Shown here piece by piece: positions 1-7,731 of a DNA stretch of 34,851 nt. Made by a program: the position numbers and the translations under genes. The notes beneath the pieces were generated by a model. That model was not told where the DNA came from. It saw nothing but the letters and a program-made list of their open reading frames with translations, and did no database searches. Each line of letters starts with the position of its first letter. The first letter of the stretch is position 1. The DNA comes from Planctomycetota bacterium (GTDB lineage: Bacteria > Planctomycetota > Brocadiia > Brocadiales > Brocadiaceae): the NCBI GenBank assembly GCA_023261445.1, contig JAHFOX010000015.1, positions 1 to 34,851 of the forward strand, read 5' to 3'.

Positions 1-1228
1 GTATTTGAGCGGTGAATGCCTTTGTGGAGGCGACGCCTATTTCGGGACCGATGTGTAAATAGATTCCAAAATCAGATTCCCTTGCTATAGTACTGCCGAC
101 GACATTGCAGATAGAGAGTATTTTGGCGCCCTTTTGCCTTGCCTCGCGCATGGCGCCCAGTGTGTCCGCCGTTTCTCCTGACTGACTTATGGCAATTACT
201 ATAGTGCCCTCTTCAATTACAGGATTTCTATAACGGAATTCGGAGGCATATTCAACCTCTACAGGTATGCGAGCAAGTTCTTCCAGCATGTATTCACCAA
301 CCAATCCTGCATGCCATGAAGTTCCGCAGGCAACAATTACAATACGTTTTGCCTCTTTGAGAATCTTTTCGTGTACAATCAAACCGCCTAGCCTTGTAGA
401 ATTTCCACCGATATCCAGTCGCCCACGCATGGCATTCCTTAATGCTTGAGGCTGTTCGTGGATTTCCTTAAGCATAAAATGCTGATAACCGCCCTTTTCG
501 ATCATATCAATATTCCACAGCACCTCTTCCACTTTTTTGTAAGTAGGAATGTTTTGCATAGTCTTGGTTTCGTACTTATTTGGGGTAAGAATTGCCACCT
601 CGTCATCGTCAAGATAAACGACATCTCGGGTGTGTTCGAGGGAGGCGGCAACATCAGAGGTAATAAAATATTCGTTATTTCCGATACCCAGTACCAAAGG
701 AGAACCTTTTCTTGCCGCTACGATCTTTTGTGGATCTTTTGGGGAAATTACCGCAATGCCATAAGTTCCCTCAACCTCTTTTAATGCTTCCATAACTGCC
801 GTTTCAAGATTGCCGTCAAAATATTTTTCGATTAGATGTGCCAGTACCTCTGTGTCCGTTTCGCTTTTAAAGGTGTGTCCTTCTTGCTCAAGTTTTGATT
901 TTAAATAATCATAATTCTCAATTATTCCGTTATGCACTACGGCAATCTCGTTGTTACAATCAGTGTGAGGGTGGGCATTCTCTAAAGTTGGTGCGCCGTG
1001 TGTAGCCCATCGTGTGTGTACAATTCCCATATTTGCGTGGATATTATTTCCATTAAGTTTCTTTTCTAGTTCAACGATCTTGCCTACCGCTTTTACACAC
1101 CGCAACCTGCCATTCTCAGTAATTGCCATGCCAGCGGAATCATAACCGCGGTATTCGAGTCTTTTGATGCCGTCCAACAACACCTTGACAGCCTCTTTTT
1201 GCCCGATATATCCCACAATTCCACACAT
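1..1228 (-). CDS. glmS: glutamine--fructose-6-phosphate aminotransferase (partial, C-terminus outside window)
   Basis: Makes glucosamine-6-phosphate from fructose-6-phosphate and glutamine, the first step of UDP-GlcNAc synthesis for peptidoglycan or lipid A. Reading leftward from an ATG at 1228 the protein begins MCGIVGYIGQKEAV, with Cys2 the family's N-terminal nucleophile once Met is removed. RLEYRGYDSAGMA and THGAPTLENAHPH follow, both hallmarks of the class II glutamine amidotransferase domain. About 409 of the usual ~610 residues are present; the frame stays open to the window edge, so the gene is cut by the window, not broken. A GGGGA stretch lies about 8 bases before the ATG and may serve as the ribosome binding site. 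It diverges from lpxD, another amino-sugar envelope gene. Identity is secure from the N-terminal domain. Confidence 0.95.
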   Translation of the reverse strand, partial: MCGIVGYIGQKEAVKVLLDGIKRLEYRGYDSAGMAITENGRLRCVKAVGKIVELEKKLNGNNIHANMGIVHTRWATHGAPTLENAHPHTDCNNEIAVVHNGIIENYDYLKSKLEQEGHTFKSETDTEVLAHLIEKYFDGNLETAVMEALKEVEGTYGIAVISPKDPQKIVAARKGSPLVLGIGNNEYFITSDVAASLEHTRDVVYLDDDEVAILTPNKYETKTMQNIPTYKKVEEVLWNIDMIEKGGYQHFMLKEIHEQPQALRNAMRGRLDIGGNSTRLGGLIVHEKILKEAKRIVIVACGTSWHAGLVGEYMLEELARIPVEVEYASEFRYRNPVIEEGTIVIAISQSGETADTLGAMREARQKGAKILSICNVVGSTIARESDFGIYLHIGPEIGVASTKAFTAQI

Positions 1229-1262
1229 AAGATTTTCCCCAAAATTTATAGAAGTATTAAGA

Positions 1263-1293
1263 ATATTATTATTTTAACACATAAGATTGTCAA
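1263..1293 (-). promoter_or_regulatory. possible glmS promoter
   Basis: On the minus strand a perfect TTGACA (1293-1288) is followed by AT-rich DNA with only imperfect -10 candidates: TAATAA at 16-base spacing or TAATAT at 19. The position, about 35-60 bases before the glmS ATG and back to back with the lpxD promoter, fits. The -10 is weak, so this is tentative. Confidence 0.3.
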
Positions 1294-1306
1294 TATAAAA
1301 CTTCAT

Positions 1307-1335
1307 TTGACAGTAATTTATGGTTGTGATACGAT
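1307..1335 (+). promoter_or_regulatory. lpxD sigma70-type promoter
   Basis: TTGACA (1307-1312), a 17-base spacer and TACGAT (1330-1335), with TGA directly before the -10 giving an extended -10 element. Predicted transcription start is near 1342, only about 8 bases before the ATG at 1350. This rules out the longer frame that would start at 1320 and implies a nearly leaderless message. Confidence 0.6.
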
Positions 1336-1349
1336 GTCCTTCGACAACT

Positions 1350-2360
1350 ATGAAATACACGCTAAAACAAATCCAATCCATTATAGGTGGTAAAATCATT
1401 GGCAAAGGAGACGTTATCATCACGGGCATTGCCAGTATTGAATCTGCAAAAAAGGATGACATAACGTTTATTAAGGACGACACGTTAATCAAGAATGCCC
1501 TTGTGTCCAAAGCTTCGGCAATGGTTGTACACCGTGAGATACAAGCGCTTAAAAAACCTCAAATAATCGTTGACAATCCGTTTCTTGCCTTTACCAAGTT
1601 TATGGAGGTTGTAGCCAGAGAAAGATATAGGCGTCCGATAGGTATTCATCCTACTGCTGTTATAAGTAAAGAAGCTACAATAGGAAAAGGTGTTTCTATT
1701 GGGGCGTATGTTGTCATTGATGACTACGTGAATATAGGAAACAATGTTACAATTTATCCGAATACGTTTGTTGGCAGAGAGAGCCGTATTGGAAATGATT
1801 CTATTATTCATGCCAATGTTACTATTAGAGAAGATGTTATAATTGGAAAGCGTGTTATTATCCACTGTAACAGCGTTATTGGTGATGATGGGTTTGGTTA
1901 TCTTCAGTTGAATGGCAAACACACCAAAATACCGCAAGTCGGAACAGTTGAGATAGGAGATGATGTTGAAATTGGTTCTATGGTAACGATTTGCCGCGCT
2001 GCCATTGATAAGACGGTTATTGGGAATGGAGTGAAAATAGACAACCATTCCCATATTGCCCATAATGTTATTATAGGTGATAACACAATGCTTATTGCCT
2101 ATGCCAAGATTGCAGGAAGCACCAGAATTGGGAAAAACGTCATGATTGCAGAGGATGTAGGCATTACTGATCACATAACTATAGGCGATAACTGCGTCAT
2201 TGGGGGGGGCTCTAATGTTTATAAGAGCTTAGAAGCAAGTTCTATAGTATGGGGTTCTCCAGCCAAACCCATTAACGAGGAGAAGCGTATTCAGGTATTA
2301 ATCAAAAAACTGCCGGAGATATATAATGCCATTAAGAAATTTACAAAAACTCCACATTAG
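1350..2360 (+). CDS. lpxD: UDP-3-O-(3-hydroxyacyl)glucosamine N-acyltransferase
   Basis: Adds the second hydroxyacyl chain, from acyl-ACP, to UDP-3-O-acylglucosamine in lipid A synthesis; cytoplasmic, trimeric in characterised members. The 336-residue protein has the family layout: an N-terminal uridine-binding domain (about 1-95), then a long left-handed beta-helix of hexapeptide repeats (IGKGVSIGAYV, IGNNVTIYPN and many more), then a helical C-terminus. IGDDGFGY and HSHIAHNV are LpxD signatures; the His of IAHNV matches the family's catalytic His. The start is ATG 1350 (MKYTLKQIQSIIGG) because the promoter places the RNA start near 1342; the frame also extends upstream to an ATG at 1320. 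No clear Shine-Dalgarno is visible. It supports an outer membrane with lipid A in this organism. Confidence 0.95.
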   Translation: MKYTLKQIQSIIGGKIIGKGDVIITGIASIESAKKDDITFIKDDTLIKNALVSKASAMVVHREIQALKKPQIIVDNPFLAFTKFMEVVARERYRRPIGIHPTAVISKEATIGKGVSIGAYVVIDDYVNIGNNVTIYPNTFVGRESRIGNDSIIHANVTIREDVIIGKRVIIHCNSVIGDDGFGYLQLNGKHTKIPQVGTVEIGDDVEIGSMVTICRAAIDKTVIGNGVKIDNHSHIAHNVIIGDNTMLIAYAKIAGSTRIGKNVMIAEDVGITDHITIGDNCVIGGGSNVYKSLEASSIVWGSPAKPINEEKRIQVLIKKLPEIYNAIKKFTKTPH

Positions 2361-2437
2361 TGCATTGATACTTTTGCAGTGAGGAAATGCGTAAATTGTA
2401 ATTTTCGCTGGAGAATTGTGATTAAAGACACCGTACC

Positions 2438-3682
2438 CTATAACTTACCCAAAATAATGCAGGCATTGTGTCCGCCAAAACCGAAGGAATTGGATAGGGC
2501 TTTCTTGACCTTCTTTTTTCTTGCTACGTTAGGAACAAAATCTAACCCTGAGCACTCTGTATCGGGGGTTTCATAATTGATAGTCGGGGGAATGATTCCC
2601 TCCTTGATTACTAAGGTACAGATAATAGTTTCTACACTGCCCGCTGCCCCGAGTTGATGTCCAAGCATAGACTTTGTAGAGCTGACAGGAATTTTTTGGG
2701 CGTGCCGTCCAAAAACATTCTTTATTGCCTTTACCTCGATATTATCACCGATAGGAGTTGACGTGGCATGTGCATTAATGTAATCAATTTCTTCCGGATT
2801 ACACTTGGCGTTTTTCAATGCGCTTGCCATACACCGTGCCGCACCATTTCCGTCAAGTTCTGGAGATGCAATATGGTAAGCATCTGAATTAAGCTCGTAA
2901 CCAAGAATTTCAGCGTAAATATCAGCACCTCTTTTCCTTGCTGTTTCGAACTCTTCAATAACGATAATACCGGCTCCTTCTGAGATGACGAAGCCATCTC
3001 GGTTTTTATCGAACGGACGGCTGGCTTTTTGCGGAGCGTCATTCCGGGTGGATAGCGCCTTCATAGCACTAAATCCACTAAGCCCTAAAGGAGTAATTAC
3101 TGCCTCAGCACTCCCTGTAATCATGATGTCCGCATCTCCTCTTTGGATGACGTGGGCGGCCTCTCCAATGGCGTTAACGCCGGTGGTACAGGCTGTTACC
3201 AATGCATAATTAGGGCCCTTTAAACCAAATCGTATTGCTACTTGTGCTGATGCAGCGTTGATCATTAATTTGGGAACCATAAGGGGCGATACTCTCGAAG
3301 GTCCTTTGTTCATAAGAATCTTATGCTGGGTTTCTAGTTCCAGCATGCCGCCCATGCCTGAACCGATTACAACCCCAATCCTTGTTTGGTCAAAGCTGTC
3401 TATCTTCAATTCGGCATCTTTTATTGCTAGAATAGATGCGGCTAAAGCAAATTGGGCAAAGCGATCTAAACGGCGCGCTTCTTTAATATCAAACCACAGT
3501 GTTGGGTCAAAGTCGTTCGCTTCTCCTCCGAAGTGTACATCAAAGACAGATGTGTCGAAAGAAGTGATTGGTTTTATACCACTTTTGCCTTCACATAAAG
3601 CTGACCAGATTTGTTTTTTTTCTTGACCTAAAGATGTGATTGCCCCGACGCCAGTAATAACGACCCTTCGTCGTTTCTGCAT
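2438..3682 (-). CDS. fabF: beta-ketoacyl-ACP synthase II
   Basis: Condensing enzyme that elongates acyl-ACP with malonyl-ACP. At 414 residues it has the usual KAS II length. The thiolase-fold active site is visible: Cys165 in VTACTTGVN, a first His in NAHATSTPIGD and a second in KSMLGHQLGAAG, giving the Cys-His-His triad of FabF/FabB. The C-terminal NSFGFGGHNA motif is also present. The ATG at 3682 directly abuts the acpP stop codon (no intergenic base), so translation is probably coupled. Last gene of the leftward rpmF-plsX-fabH-fabD-acpP-fabF run; it converges on lpxD across a 77-base gap in which I see no convincing terminator. Confidence 0.96.
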   Translation of the reverse strand: MQKRRRVVITGVGAITSLGQEKKQIWSALCEGKSGIKPITSFDTSVFDVHFGGEANDFDPTLWFDIKEARRLDRFAQFALAASILAIKDAELKIDSFDQTRIGVVIGSGMGGMLELETQHKILMNKGPSRVSPLMVPKLMINAASAQVAIRFGLKGPNYALVTACTTGVNAIGEAAHVIQRGDADIMITGSAEAVITPLGLSGFSAMKALSTRNDAPQKASRPFDKNRDGFVISEGAGIIVIEEFETARKRGADIYAEILGYELNSDAYHIASPELDGNGAARCMASALKNAKCNPEEIDYINAHATSTPIGDNIEVKAIKNVFGRHAQKIPVSSTKSMLGHQLGAAGSVETIICTLVIKEGIIPPTINYETPDTECSGLDFVPNVARKKKVKKALSNSFGFGGHNACIILGKL

Positions 3683-3916
3683 TTATTTGTGTTCCTCAAT
3701 GTATTTAATTGCATCTCCCACAGTTCGTATCTTTTCTGCATCTTCATCAGGGATATTCATATCAAAGGCATCTTCAAATTCCATGATCAATTCTACGGTA
3801 TCCAGGGAATCGGCTCCAAGATCGTTGATAAAAGAAGTTTCCTTTGTGATTTGTTCTGCCTTTATTCCTAATTGTTTTGTAATAATTGCCTTCACCTTGT
3901 CTTCAATTGCTGACAC
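3683..3916 (-). CDS. acpP: acyl carrier protein
   Basis: Carries growing acyl chains on a 4'-phosphopantetheine arm. The 77-residue acidic protein has the typical length and the GADSLD motif, with Ser37 the attachment site. The start codon is GTG (3916-3914), supported by AAGGAG about 7 bases upstream; the next ATG would remove conserved residues. It lies between fabD (23-base gap) and fabF (abutting), so it belongs to the housekeeping fatty-acid operon. The fabG gene that often lies between fabD and acpP is absent here. Anammox genomes carry several ACP paralogues, some linked to ladderane clusters; context argues that this is the general one. Confidence 0.96.
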   Translation of the reverse strand: MSAIEDKVKAIITKQLGIKAEQITKETSFINDLGADSLDTVELIMEFEDAFDMNIPDEDAEKIRTVGDAIKYIEEHK

Positions 3917-3939
3917 TGTTTTATCTCCTTATAGTAAAA

Positions 3940-4893
3940 TTAATTAGATTTTATCAAACTTTTAAATGCTTCTACTGTGTCAATATTCCTTATTTTCTGA
4001 TTAGAGTCAATCCTTTTCATAAGTCCTGATAAAGATTTTCCAGGTCCTATCTCATAAAACTGGTTAAACCCGTCCCGAATCAGCATACATACTGATTGAT
4101 GCCACCGTACAGGACTGTTTAGTTGCCTTGCCAGAGATGTTTTTATCTCGTCAGGTTCTGTTACATATTTTGCGTGTATATTTGCCACAACTGGAATAGT
4201 AGATTTTGAAATTGGCGTTGCCTCGAGTTCCTTTGAAAGCTTAGTGCTGGCAGGGTTCATTAAAAATGAATGAAATGCCCCGTCTACCTTCAAAGGGACA
4301 ACCATTTTTGCACCTCGCTCCTTAGCCAGATTGGACGCCTTTTCCAATATTGTTTTTTCACCAGAGATAACGACCTGTCCGGGACTATTATAATTTGCAG
4401 TGCAAACAATTCCAAGAGGTTGCATTTCTGTGCAAATCTGTTCTACTTTTTCATCCTCTAGCCCGATTATAGAAACCATTCCTCCCGGCTTTGCATCGCA
4501 TGCCTCTTGCATAAACACGCCCCGTTTGTATACCAGCTTTATAGCATACTTAAAGGCAATAGAGCCAGCGGATACATGGGCTGTGTATTCTCCCAGACTA
4601 AGCCCAGCCACGGCAGAGCATGTGTTTATCCGATTAGAAGAGTTTTTTTTCAAGACCTCTAATATGGCTATGCTGGTTACAAGTATCGCAGGTTGACAAA
4701 CGGAGGTCTTGTTTAGTTCCTCTTGTTTTCCATTAAAACAAAGTGCAGCTAAGTCAAAACCTAAAATTTCGTTAGCTTGGTTAAAGACTTCGCGTGCTTC
4801 TTTGAAATGTTCATAAAAATCCTTCCCCATGCCTGTATATTGAGATCCCTGTCCCGGGAACAGGAAAGCAGTCTTTCTTGAGTTTTCTACCAT
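3940..4893 (-). CDS. fabD: malonyl-CoA:ACP transacylase
   Basis: Transfers malonyl from CoA to acyl carrier protein, supplying the extender unit for fatty-acid synthesis. The 317-residue protein opens with FLFPGQGSQYTGMG, the classic FabD N-terminus. It carries the nucleophile elbow GLSLGEY (Ser99) and the downstream catalytic His in DGAFHSFLM (about 208). The start ATG lies inside the end of fabH: the genes overlap by seven bases (4887-4893), strong evidence for translational coupling. Followed after 23 bases by acpP. Confidence 0.96.
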   Translation of the reverse strand: MVENSRKTAFLFPGQGSQYTGMGKDFYEHFKEAREVFNQANEILGFDLAALCFNGKQEELNKTSVCQPAILVTSIAILEVLKKNSSNRINTCSAVAGLSLGEYTAHVSAGSIAFKYAIKLVYKRGVFMQEACDAKPGGMVSIIGLEDEKVEQICTEMQPLGIVCTANYNSPGQVVISGEKTILEKASNLAKERGAKMVVPLKVDGAFHSFLMNPASTKLSKELEATPISKSTIPVVANIHAKYVTEPDEIKTSLARQLNSPVRWHQSVCMLIRDGFNQFYEIGPGKSLSGLMKRIDSNQKIRNIDTVEAFKSLIKSN

Positions 4894-5876
4894 CTAATAA
4901 GAGAAGACCCCCACGTCAATCCTCCTCCAAATGCTACCAGCATAACAAGGTCTCCTTTGTGGAGACGTCCTGCTTTTCTTGCTTCGTCAATTGCAATCGG
5001 AATGGAGGCGGAAGAAGTATTTCCGTATTTATCAATGTTTACAAACGCTTTTTCCATTGGTAATCCAAGCTTTTGCATGGTTGCTTCGATGATTCTCAGA
5101 TTGCTTTGATGGGGGATGATTAAATCTATATCCTTAAGATTGAGATTGTTCTTTTTTACTGTTTCATTGATCAGTTTTGTGATGTTTTTAATTGCTAATT
5201 TGAAAACCTCTTTGCCTTTAAATTGGATATAATGCATTCGTTTCCGGATAGATTCTAAAGAGGCAGGATTCTTTGATCCCCCCCCTGGCATTATAAGTAC
5301 ATCTGCCTGTGAGCCGTCAGCGGCTAAACTCGTATAAAGAATTTCATGTTTTGTTTTGCTTTTTTGTAAAATGACAGCGCCGGCGCCATCCCCGAACAAT
5401 ACGCAGGTCGTTCGGTCTTTATAATCAGTGATCTTCGATAAACACTCAGAACCCACAACAAGGACTGTTTCTGCCGCTCCAGAGACGACAAAGCTTTGTC
5501 CAATGGATATGGCGTAAATAAAACCAGCACATGCCGCTAGTATATCAAAGGCGCTTGCCCTTGTTGCGCCGATTTTTTGTTGTATGTAACATGAGGTTGA
5601 AGGAAAGAAATGGTCTGGCGTAATCGTTGAGGTGATAATCATGTCTAAATCTTTCGGAGAAACTTTAGCATCTTTCATCGCCTTTAAAGAAGCCTTTGTG
5701 GCAAGATCGGACGTTGTTACACCGTTTTCAATAATACGACGTTCTTTAATACCCGTCCGCTGAACGATCCAATTATTGCTTGTGTTAAGCATCTTTTCTA
5801 AATCGTAGTTTGTTAAAACCTTGCGCGGCAGGTAGGAACCTACACCTGTAATGGATACGCCTTGATTTTGTTGCAT
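4887..5876 (-). CDS. fabH: beta-ketoacyl-ACP synthase III
   Basis: Initiates fatty-acid synthesis by condensing an acyl-CoA with malonyl-ACP. At 329 residues it has the usual length. The catalytic triad is visible: Cys116 in ILAACAGFIYA, His in LIIPHQSNLRI and Asn in DKYGNTSSAS. ATG at 5876 gives MQQNQGVSITGVGSYLP, matching the family N-terminus; no strong Shine-Dalgarno sits at normal distance. Overlaps fabD by seven bases and follows plsX after 48 bases. The primer specificity (acetyl-CoA or branched) cannot be read from sequence alone. Confidence 0.95.
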   Translation of the reverse strand: MQQNQGVSITGVGSYLPRKVLTNYDLEKMLNTSNNWIVQRTGIKERRIIENGVTTSDLATKASLKAMKDAKVSPKDLDMIITSTITPDHFFPSTSCYIQQKIGATRASAFDILAACAGFIYAISIGQSFVVSGAAETVLVVGSECLSKITDYKDRTTCVLFGDGAGAVILQKSKTKHEILYTSLAADGSQADVLIMPGGGSKNPASLESIRKRMHYIQFKGKEVFKLAIKNITKLINETVKKNNLNLKDIDLIIPHQSNLRIIEATMQKLGLPMEKAFVNIDKYGNTSSASIPIAIDEARKAGRLHKGDLVMLVAFGGGLTWGSSLIRW

Positions 5877-5924
5877 GTGGATTTTAATTACCCTTGTGAG
5901 AGAGATTAATCTATAGTTAATTGT

Positions 5925-6941
5925 TTAAGTAACGTTTGCTATAAGCGAATTTGTTTTTTCCACTTCGGAAATAATATGTTCATTGACTTCGTTTTTTGAT
6001 AATTGCAAAGCAAGTTTTATGGCGTTTTGTATTGCCTTGGAATCAGATCTGCCGTGACCTATAATACAAACACCATTAACTCCCAATAACGGCGCCCCCC
6101 CATATTCTGAAAAATCCATTTTAGCCCTTAATTTTTCTATTGCTGGTTTACACAAACCCAGTCCAAGCCTCGACCAGAAACTCTTCATAGCTTCCGCTTT
6201 TATTGTTGATAGAAGGCTCATGGCGATTCCTTCTGCAAATTTTAGCATTACATTTCCGACAAAACCCTCACAAACAACTACGTCAGCTTTATTATCAAAT
6301 ATTTCCCTGCCTTCAACGTTTCCCACGAAATTTAAGTGAGAACTAGATAGCAGGGCAAATGTTTCTTTCGCCAGATCGTTTCCTTTCGCATCTTCTTCGC
6401 CAATATTCAGAAGCCCTATCTTTGGATTTTCTATGCCATAGATATATTTACTAAACACTGCAGCCATGACGCCATACTGGAAGAGATGTGTTGGTTTACA
6501 CGCAATATTTGCCCCCACATCAATAATTAAACATATTCCATGCCTCGTCGGAAGCGTGATAGCAATGCCTGGGCGTCTAATCCCATTTAGGGTTCTTAGG
6601 TGTAGGGTTGCCGCAGCCACAGTAGCGCCGGTATGCCCCGCACTAACTACGGCAGACGCCTCTCCATTTGCCACTAGTTTAACACTTTGTGTAATTGATG
6701 AATCGGTTTTTTGACGTATAGAATAAGTTGCAGGATCATCCATTCCTACCACTTGAGGTGCGTGATGAATGACAATGTTCTTCGGATCTGCTCCGTAAAT
6801 ATTTAATTCGCGCTGAATTACCTTTTCATCGCCAACCAACACAATTTCACTATCTGAAAATTGTTGAGCAGCCAGTACCGACCCCTTAACAACTTCGTGT
6901 GGAGCTTTATCTCCACCCATTGCATCTACCGCAACTCTCAT
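5925..6941 (-). CDS. plsX: phosphate acyltransferase PlsX
   Basis: Converts acyl-ACP to acyl-phosphate, feeding PlsY in phosphatidic acid synthesis; a peripheral membrane enzyme. The 338-residue protein begins MRVAVDAMGGDKAPHEVVKG, the PlsX signature. SAGHTGATVAAA, LIIDVGANIACKP and CEGFVGNVMLKFAEG are further conserved family blocks. AAAGG lies about 9 bases before the ATG at 6941, overlapping the end of rpmF (5-base gap). The rpmF-plsX-fabH order is widely conserved in bacteria and links ribosome output to lipid synthesis. Confidence 0.96.
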   Translation of the reverse strand: MRVAVDAMGGDKAPHEVVKGSVLAAQQFSDSEIVLVGDEKVIQRELNIYGADPKNIVIHHAPQVVGMDDPATYSIRQKTDSSITQSVKLVANGEASAVVSAGHTGATVAAATLHLRTLNGIRRPGIAITLPTRHGICLIIDVGANIACKPTHLFQYGVMAAVFSKYIYGIENPKIGLLNIGEEDAKGNDLAKETFALLSSSHLNFVGNVEGREIFDNKADVVVCEGFVGNVMLKFAEGIAMSLLSTIKAEAMKSFWSRLGLGLCKPAIEKLRAKMDFSEYGGAPLLGVNGVCIIGHGRSDSKAIQNAIKLALQLSKNEVNEHIISEVEKTNSLIANVT

Positions 6942-6946
6942 GGAAC

Positions 6947-7174
6947 TTACCTTTCGACAGAAATAACCTGTTTACCTCGGTAATAGCCGCAGTTGTGACA
7001 AACGGTGTGTGGTTGATTTACCTGTTTACAATGTGAACAAATATAACGTTTTGAACGCACACCAACTCCACCCTCTATGTTTTCTGAAAGTGGAATAACG
7101 GGAGGAGTTAATTTGTCGTGTGTGCGTCTTTTACGAGTTCTTGAATTCGAAAACCTTCTCTTTGGATTAGGCAT
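6947..7174 (-). CDS. rpmF: 50S ribosomal protein L32
   Basis: Small zinc-ribbon protein of the large ribosomal subunit. The 75-residue sequence begins MPNPKRRFSNSRTRKRRTHD, the typical basic L32 N-terminus, and has two Cys pairs (C46/C49 and C59/C62) for zinc, ending YYRGKQVI. A strong AGAGGTGAT ribosome binding site precedes the ATG at 7174. It is the first gene of the plsX-fab operon. The DUF177 (YceD) gene that often precedes rpmF is absent; a ~195-base leader with a terminator-like hairpin lies there instead. Confidence 0.96.
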   Translation of the reverse strand: MPNPKRRFSNSRTRKRRTHDKLTPPVIPLSENIEGGVGVRSKRYICSHCKQVNQPHTVCHNCGYYRGKQVISVER

Positions 7175-7209
7175 TTATCACCTCTAAAAAAATTAACATT
7201 AAGTTTCAT

Positions 7210-7276
7210 AAAAAAAAGAAGTACAGGGAAGGCAAAAAATAACGGAAGTAATTATGCTTGGACTTCCCAGTACTTC
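7210..7276 (-). terminator. intrinsic-terminator-like hairpin in the rpmF leader (possible attenuator)
   Basis: On the minus strand, 14-base arms at 7276-7263 and 7231-7218 pair with a single U-U mismatch, around a 31-base loop. The second arm is followed directly by eight T (7217-7210). It sits between the predicted promoter (7404-7376) and the rpmF ATG at 7174, so read-through would be needed to express the operon. It could instead be a distant alaS terminator. Confidence 0.6.
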
Positions 7277-7375
7277 ATTACAATATGCTTCAACTTTTTT
7301 GTAAGTATATAGTCTTACTCCACGGAAGTATAAATATACTCTTGTACATAGAATATACCACCTTTTGAAACAAAA

Positions 7376-7404
7376 ATTCTATATATAGATACCTCTATTG
7401 TCAA
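7376..7404 (-). promoter_or_regulatory. rpmF-plsX-fab operon promoter
   Basis: Minus strand: TTGACA (7404-7399), 17-base spacer, TAGAAT (7381-7376). Five of six -10 bases match consensus. Predicted start near 7369, giving a ~195-base 5' leader before rpmF. Confidence 0.6.
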
Positions 7405-7673
7405 GGAAAAACCAAAGCCTGATGTTACTAATTGAATGGAAATTCAAGTTTGTAGCATAACTATTCAGTTAAGCTTTTGGCGCAAGCTCGGTTGTATACT
7501 TACAGTAAGAGTCCTTTTAGTTGTCCAGAGGGTAGATGACCGACTTTACATACATTGATTTCAACGATGATAGGTCTTTTCTATCCAATTGGAGGGGGGA
7601 GGTAAAACCTCGTTATTTACTAATGATATTTTGAAATTTCAGATGATGGTAGTGTAACCGTCTTGGTTTGTGC
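7405..7673. other. intergenic DNA between alaS and the rpmF promoter, no gene recognised
   Basis: AT-rich sequence with stop codons in all frames at short intervals. I see no tRNA cloverleaf, no conserved T-loop sequence and no convincing small ORF. A purine-rich run (ggagggggga near 7591) lies here but has no start codon at suitable distance. Confidence 0.5.
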
Positions 7674-7707
7674 AAAAAAAAGTCCTTGGATTTTAAACCG
7701 TAAAATC
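7674..7707 (-). terminator. weak terminator candidate downstream of alaS
   Basis: Minus strand: a perfect 7-bp stem GATTTTA/TAAAATC (7707-7701 with 7695-7689) and a five-base loop. Seven bases later come eight T (7681-7674). The stem is A/T-rich and the T-run is not adjacent, so termination strength is doubtful, but the place, 25 bases past the alaS stop, is right. Confidence 0.35.
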
Positions 7708-7731
7708 TAACATAATTTGGGAATGCATACT

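Noticed and set aside
1485-2174. 229-codon open frame on the minus strand opposite lpxD
   Set aside because: Asn/Ile/Ser-rich composition and exact overlap with well-conserved lpxD codons; it mirrors the GTT/ATT-rich hexapeptide repeats and has no recognisable domain.
4694-4702. A fourth TTGACAAAC, plus strand inside fabD
   Set aside because: Coding for the opposite strand and followed by no -10-like hexamer at 16-18 bases.
7405-7673. Possible tRNA or small RNA gene between alaS and rpmF
   Set aside because: No cloverleaf-compatible arms or T-loop sequence; only scattered short dyads.
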